Source of the DNA: Planctomycetota bacterium
GTDB taxonomy: Bacteria > Planctomycetota > Planctomycetia > Isosphaerales > Isosphaeraceae
Direction of reading: 5' to 3'
DNA: 6,744 nucleotides
Assembly (NCBI GenBank): GCA_021778575.1
Contig: JAJYCH010000269.1
Location: 1-6,744 of the forward strand
Below the pieces are notes generated by a model. The model ran no database searches, was not told where the DNA came from, and saw only the letters and a program-made list of their open reading frames with translations. A program made the translations under genes and the position numbers. Below, in pieces: positions 5,825-6,744 of this stretch. Numbering within the stretch: position 1 is the stretch's first letter; each line of letters begins with the position of its first letter.

Positions 5825-6744
5825 TGTGCGTTTGTTTCCGGATTCGCGTTCGAATCGAACTTGATCCGATAGGTTGGGTGACGTGCGATTTCGTCGCCGG
5901 CGTCTTCCCAGCCGTAGGCATGCGAGCCGATATGCCAGAGGCGAATCGAGGTGTCGGCAAGCGGAGTGATGCCGATCTGGTGGAGGCGATGGCTAAAGGC
6001 CCAGTCCTCGCCCAGGTAATGATTCGCGCCATCGGCTGTCGGGACGACCAGCGGCAGGAAAAACGGCCAGTCGCGCCGGCCCCATTCGGTGTTGCAGACG
6101 GGAAGATTCAACTGGTCGATCATCCGGACCAGGACCTCGGCCTTGATCCTGAGGAAACCGCCGGCGGCGTACCGGAGCGGGTACGGACCCGGTGTGTCGG
6201 CTCCGAAGATCACCTCGGTAATTCCCGGCTCGAAGACGCTGGCGAAGGCCCGTCGGCGCTTCCGGGCGTAGACCCCGGAGATCACCGGTTCGGACCGGGC
6301 CAGGAGCCGAAGCGCATCCGCCGGGTCGAAGCCGATGTCGGCGTCAATGAAGAAGATCGTCTCGGCTCCCTGATTCAGAGCATCAGAGGCCAGCGCGTTG
6401 CGGGCCACGTCAATCTGCGGGCAGCCTTCCGACCGGACCACGTGGACCCCGGCTTCTTCGAGCTTCCGGAGCGAGGTCTCGCAGGCGCGCTCGATCCTCT
6501 CGAAATAGGGGACCAGCACCATCGACCGGGCTCGGCGCGTCGGGCTGGAATGGATCGGTCGATGGGTGCCCGAAGAAGCCTGAATAATCGATTGAAAGAA
6601 TGAGCGAATCAGACCCGCGCCGGGCGTCGTTCTGAGGGATTGCGCGGCGATTTCCTGGTGCGATGCCGTGGGTCCAGTTGTCTCCCAGAGCCGGACAATC
6701 GCTTCGACCCAGGGGGCGACTTCTTCGGCCGAGGGTAAGGTTCG
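5818..6744 (-). CDS. Partial glycosyltransferase (GT-A fold module, possibly fused behind a GT4-like C-terminus)
   Basis: The frame is open from the right edge to TGA 5820-5818, giving 308 visible residues and no visible true start. Counting from the internal Met at 6522, the GT-A module shows MVLVPY, DVARNAL (38-44), FFIDADIGFDP with the DAD metal/nucleotide-sugar motif (60-62), VISGVYARKRR (80-90), AAGGFLRIK (119-127), GEDWAFSHRLHQIG (171-184) and WHIGSH (196-201). This order fits nucleotide-sugar-dependent transferases of the GT2/Anp1-like type; the sugar is unknown. The frame continues 74 codons upstream of that Met without a stop. That part contains EEVAPWVEAIVRLWE, which resembles the C-terminal helix of GT4 enzymes ('WVEAIRRLWDD'). 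A two-module protein is therefore likely, and no Shine-Dalgarno precedes the Met at 6522. The stop codon lies in the target duplication of the neighbouring repeat element. The transferase function is well supported; the fusion is inference. Confidence 0.78.
   Translation of the reverse strand, partial: RTLPSAEEVAPWVEAIVRLWETTGPTASHQEIAAQSLRTTPGAGLIRSFFQSIIQASSGTHRPIHSSPTRRARSMVLVPYFERIERACETSLRKLEEAGVHVVRSEGCPQIDVARNALASDALNQGAETIFFIDADIGFDPADALRLLARSEPVISGVYARKRRRAFASVFEPGITEVIFGADTPGPYPLRYAAGGFLRIKAEVLVRMIDQLNLPVCNTEWGRRDWPFFLPLVVPTADGANHYLGEDWAFSHRLHQIGITPLADTSIRLWHIGSHAYGWEDAGDEIARHPTYRIKFDSNANPETNAQA

Noticed and set aside
4461..5864. A 467-codon open frame on the plus strand.
   Set aside because: It lies antisense to the first SGNH gene and continues through the repeat element into the glycosyltransferase gene. 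The minus-strand frames carry recognisable motifs, while this one has none; it is a by-product of high GC.
6520..6522. ATG at 6522 as the glycosyltransferase start.
   Set aside because: No Shine-Dalgarno precedes it and the frame stays open with plausible protein sequence to the edge, so I treat it as internal.

Overview
The window is GC-rich chromosomal DNA whose six genes all lie on the minus strand, so it reads from right to left. It looks like an accessory or cell-surface region of a planctomycete, perhaps of the Isosphaera type. The grounds are a PEP-CTERM/exosortase-sorted secreted protein, membrane-anchored SGNH-hydrolase proteins with the 'MRDREY..KP..VYRI..GDS' layout, GT-A glycosyltransferase sequence, and gaps full of palindromic repeats. 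This taxonomic call is inference from composition and gene style; there is no rRNA or marker gene to settle it.

Layout in the direction of transcription: (1) the 3' part of a glycosyltransferase, 6744-5818, open to the right edge and possibly a fusion of two glycosyltransferase modules; (2) a repeat-bearing gap, 5817-5472; (3) two paralogous membrane-anchored SGNH-fold proteins, 5471-4392 and 4395-3211, translationally coupled through an ATGA overlap; (4) a second repeat-bearing gap, 3210-2791; (5) a stand-alone AMP-forming adenylation enzyme, 2790-1216, with all core motifs and no fused carrier domain; (6) a PEP-CTERM secreted protein with HAF-like repeats, 1158-235; (7) the first 65 codons of a further gene, tentatively an acyltransferase, 196-1. 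Genes 5 to 7 are spaced by 57 and 38 bp and look like one transcription unit.

As a working idea, glycosyltransferase, SGNH proteins, adenylating ligase and acyltransferase would fit synthesis and acyl or aminoacyl decoration of a surface glycan or lipid. The carrier protein and membrane acyltransferase such a pathway needs are not in the window, so this stays a hypothesis.

The most striking non-coding signal is a pair of related MITE-like elements, one in each large gap (about 2915-3093 and 5567-5815). Each has inverted ends sharing the core GGGTGTGCCC..ATTTTCT..GGGG, and each is bracketed by its own perfect 9-bp direct repeat (CCATTGAGG and CGTCATGCC). This is what two separate insertions with target duplication would leave. 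Their interiors are different large palindromes. The right-hand element landed on the glycosyltransferase stop codon and the duplication kept the stop. Without it, the glycosyltransferase and the first SGNH gene would be only about 88 bp apart. A third, unrelated perfect hairpin repeat lies at 3122-3153.
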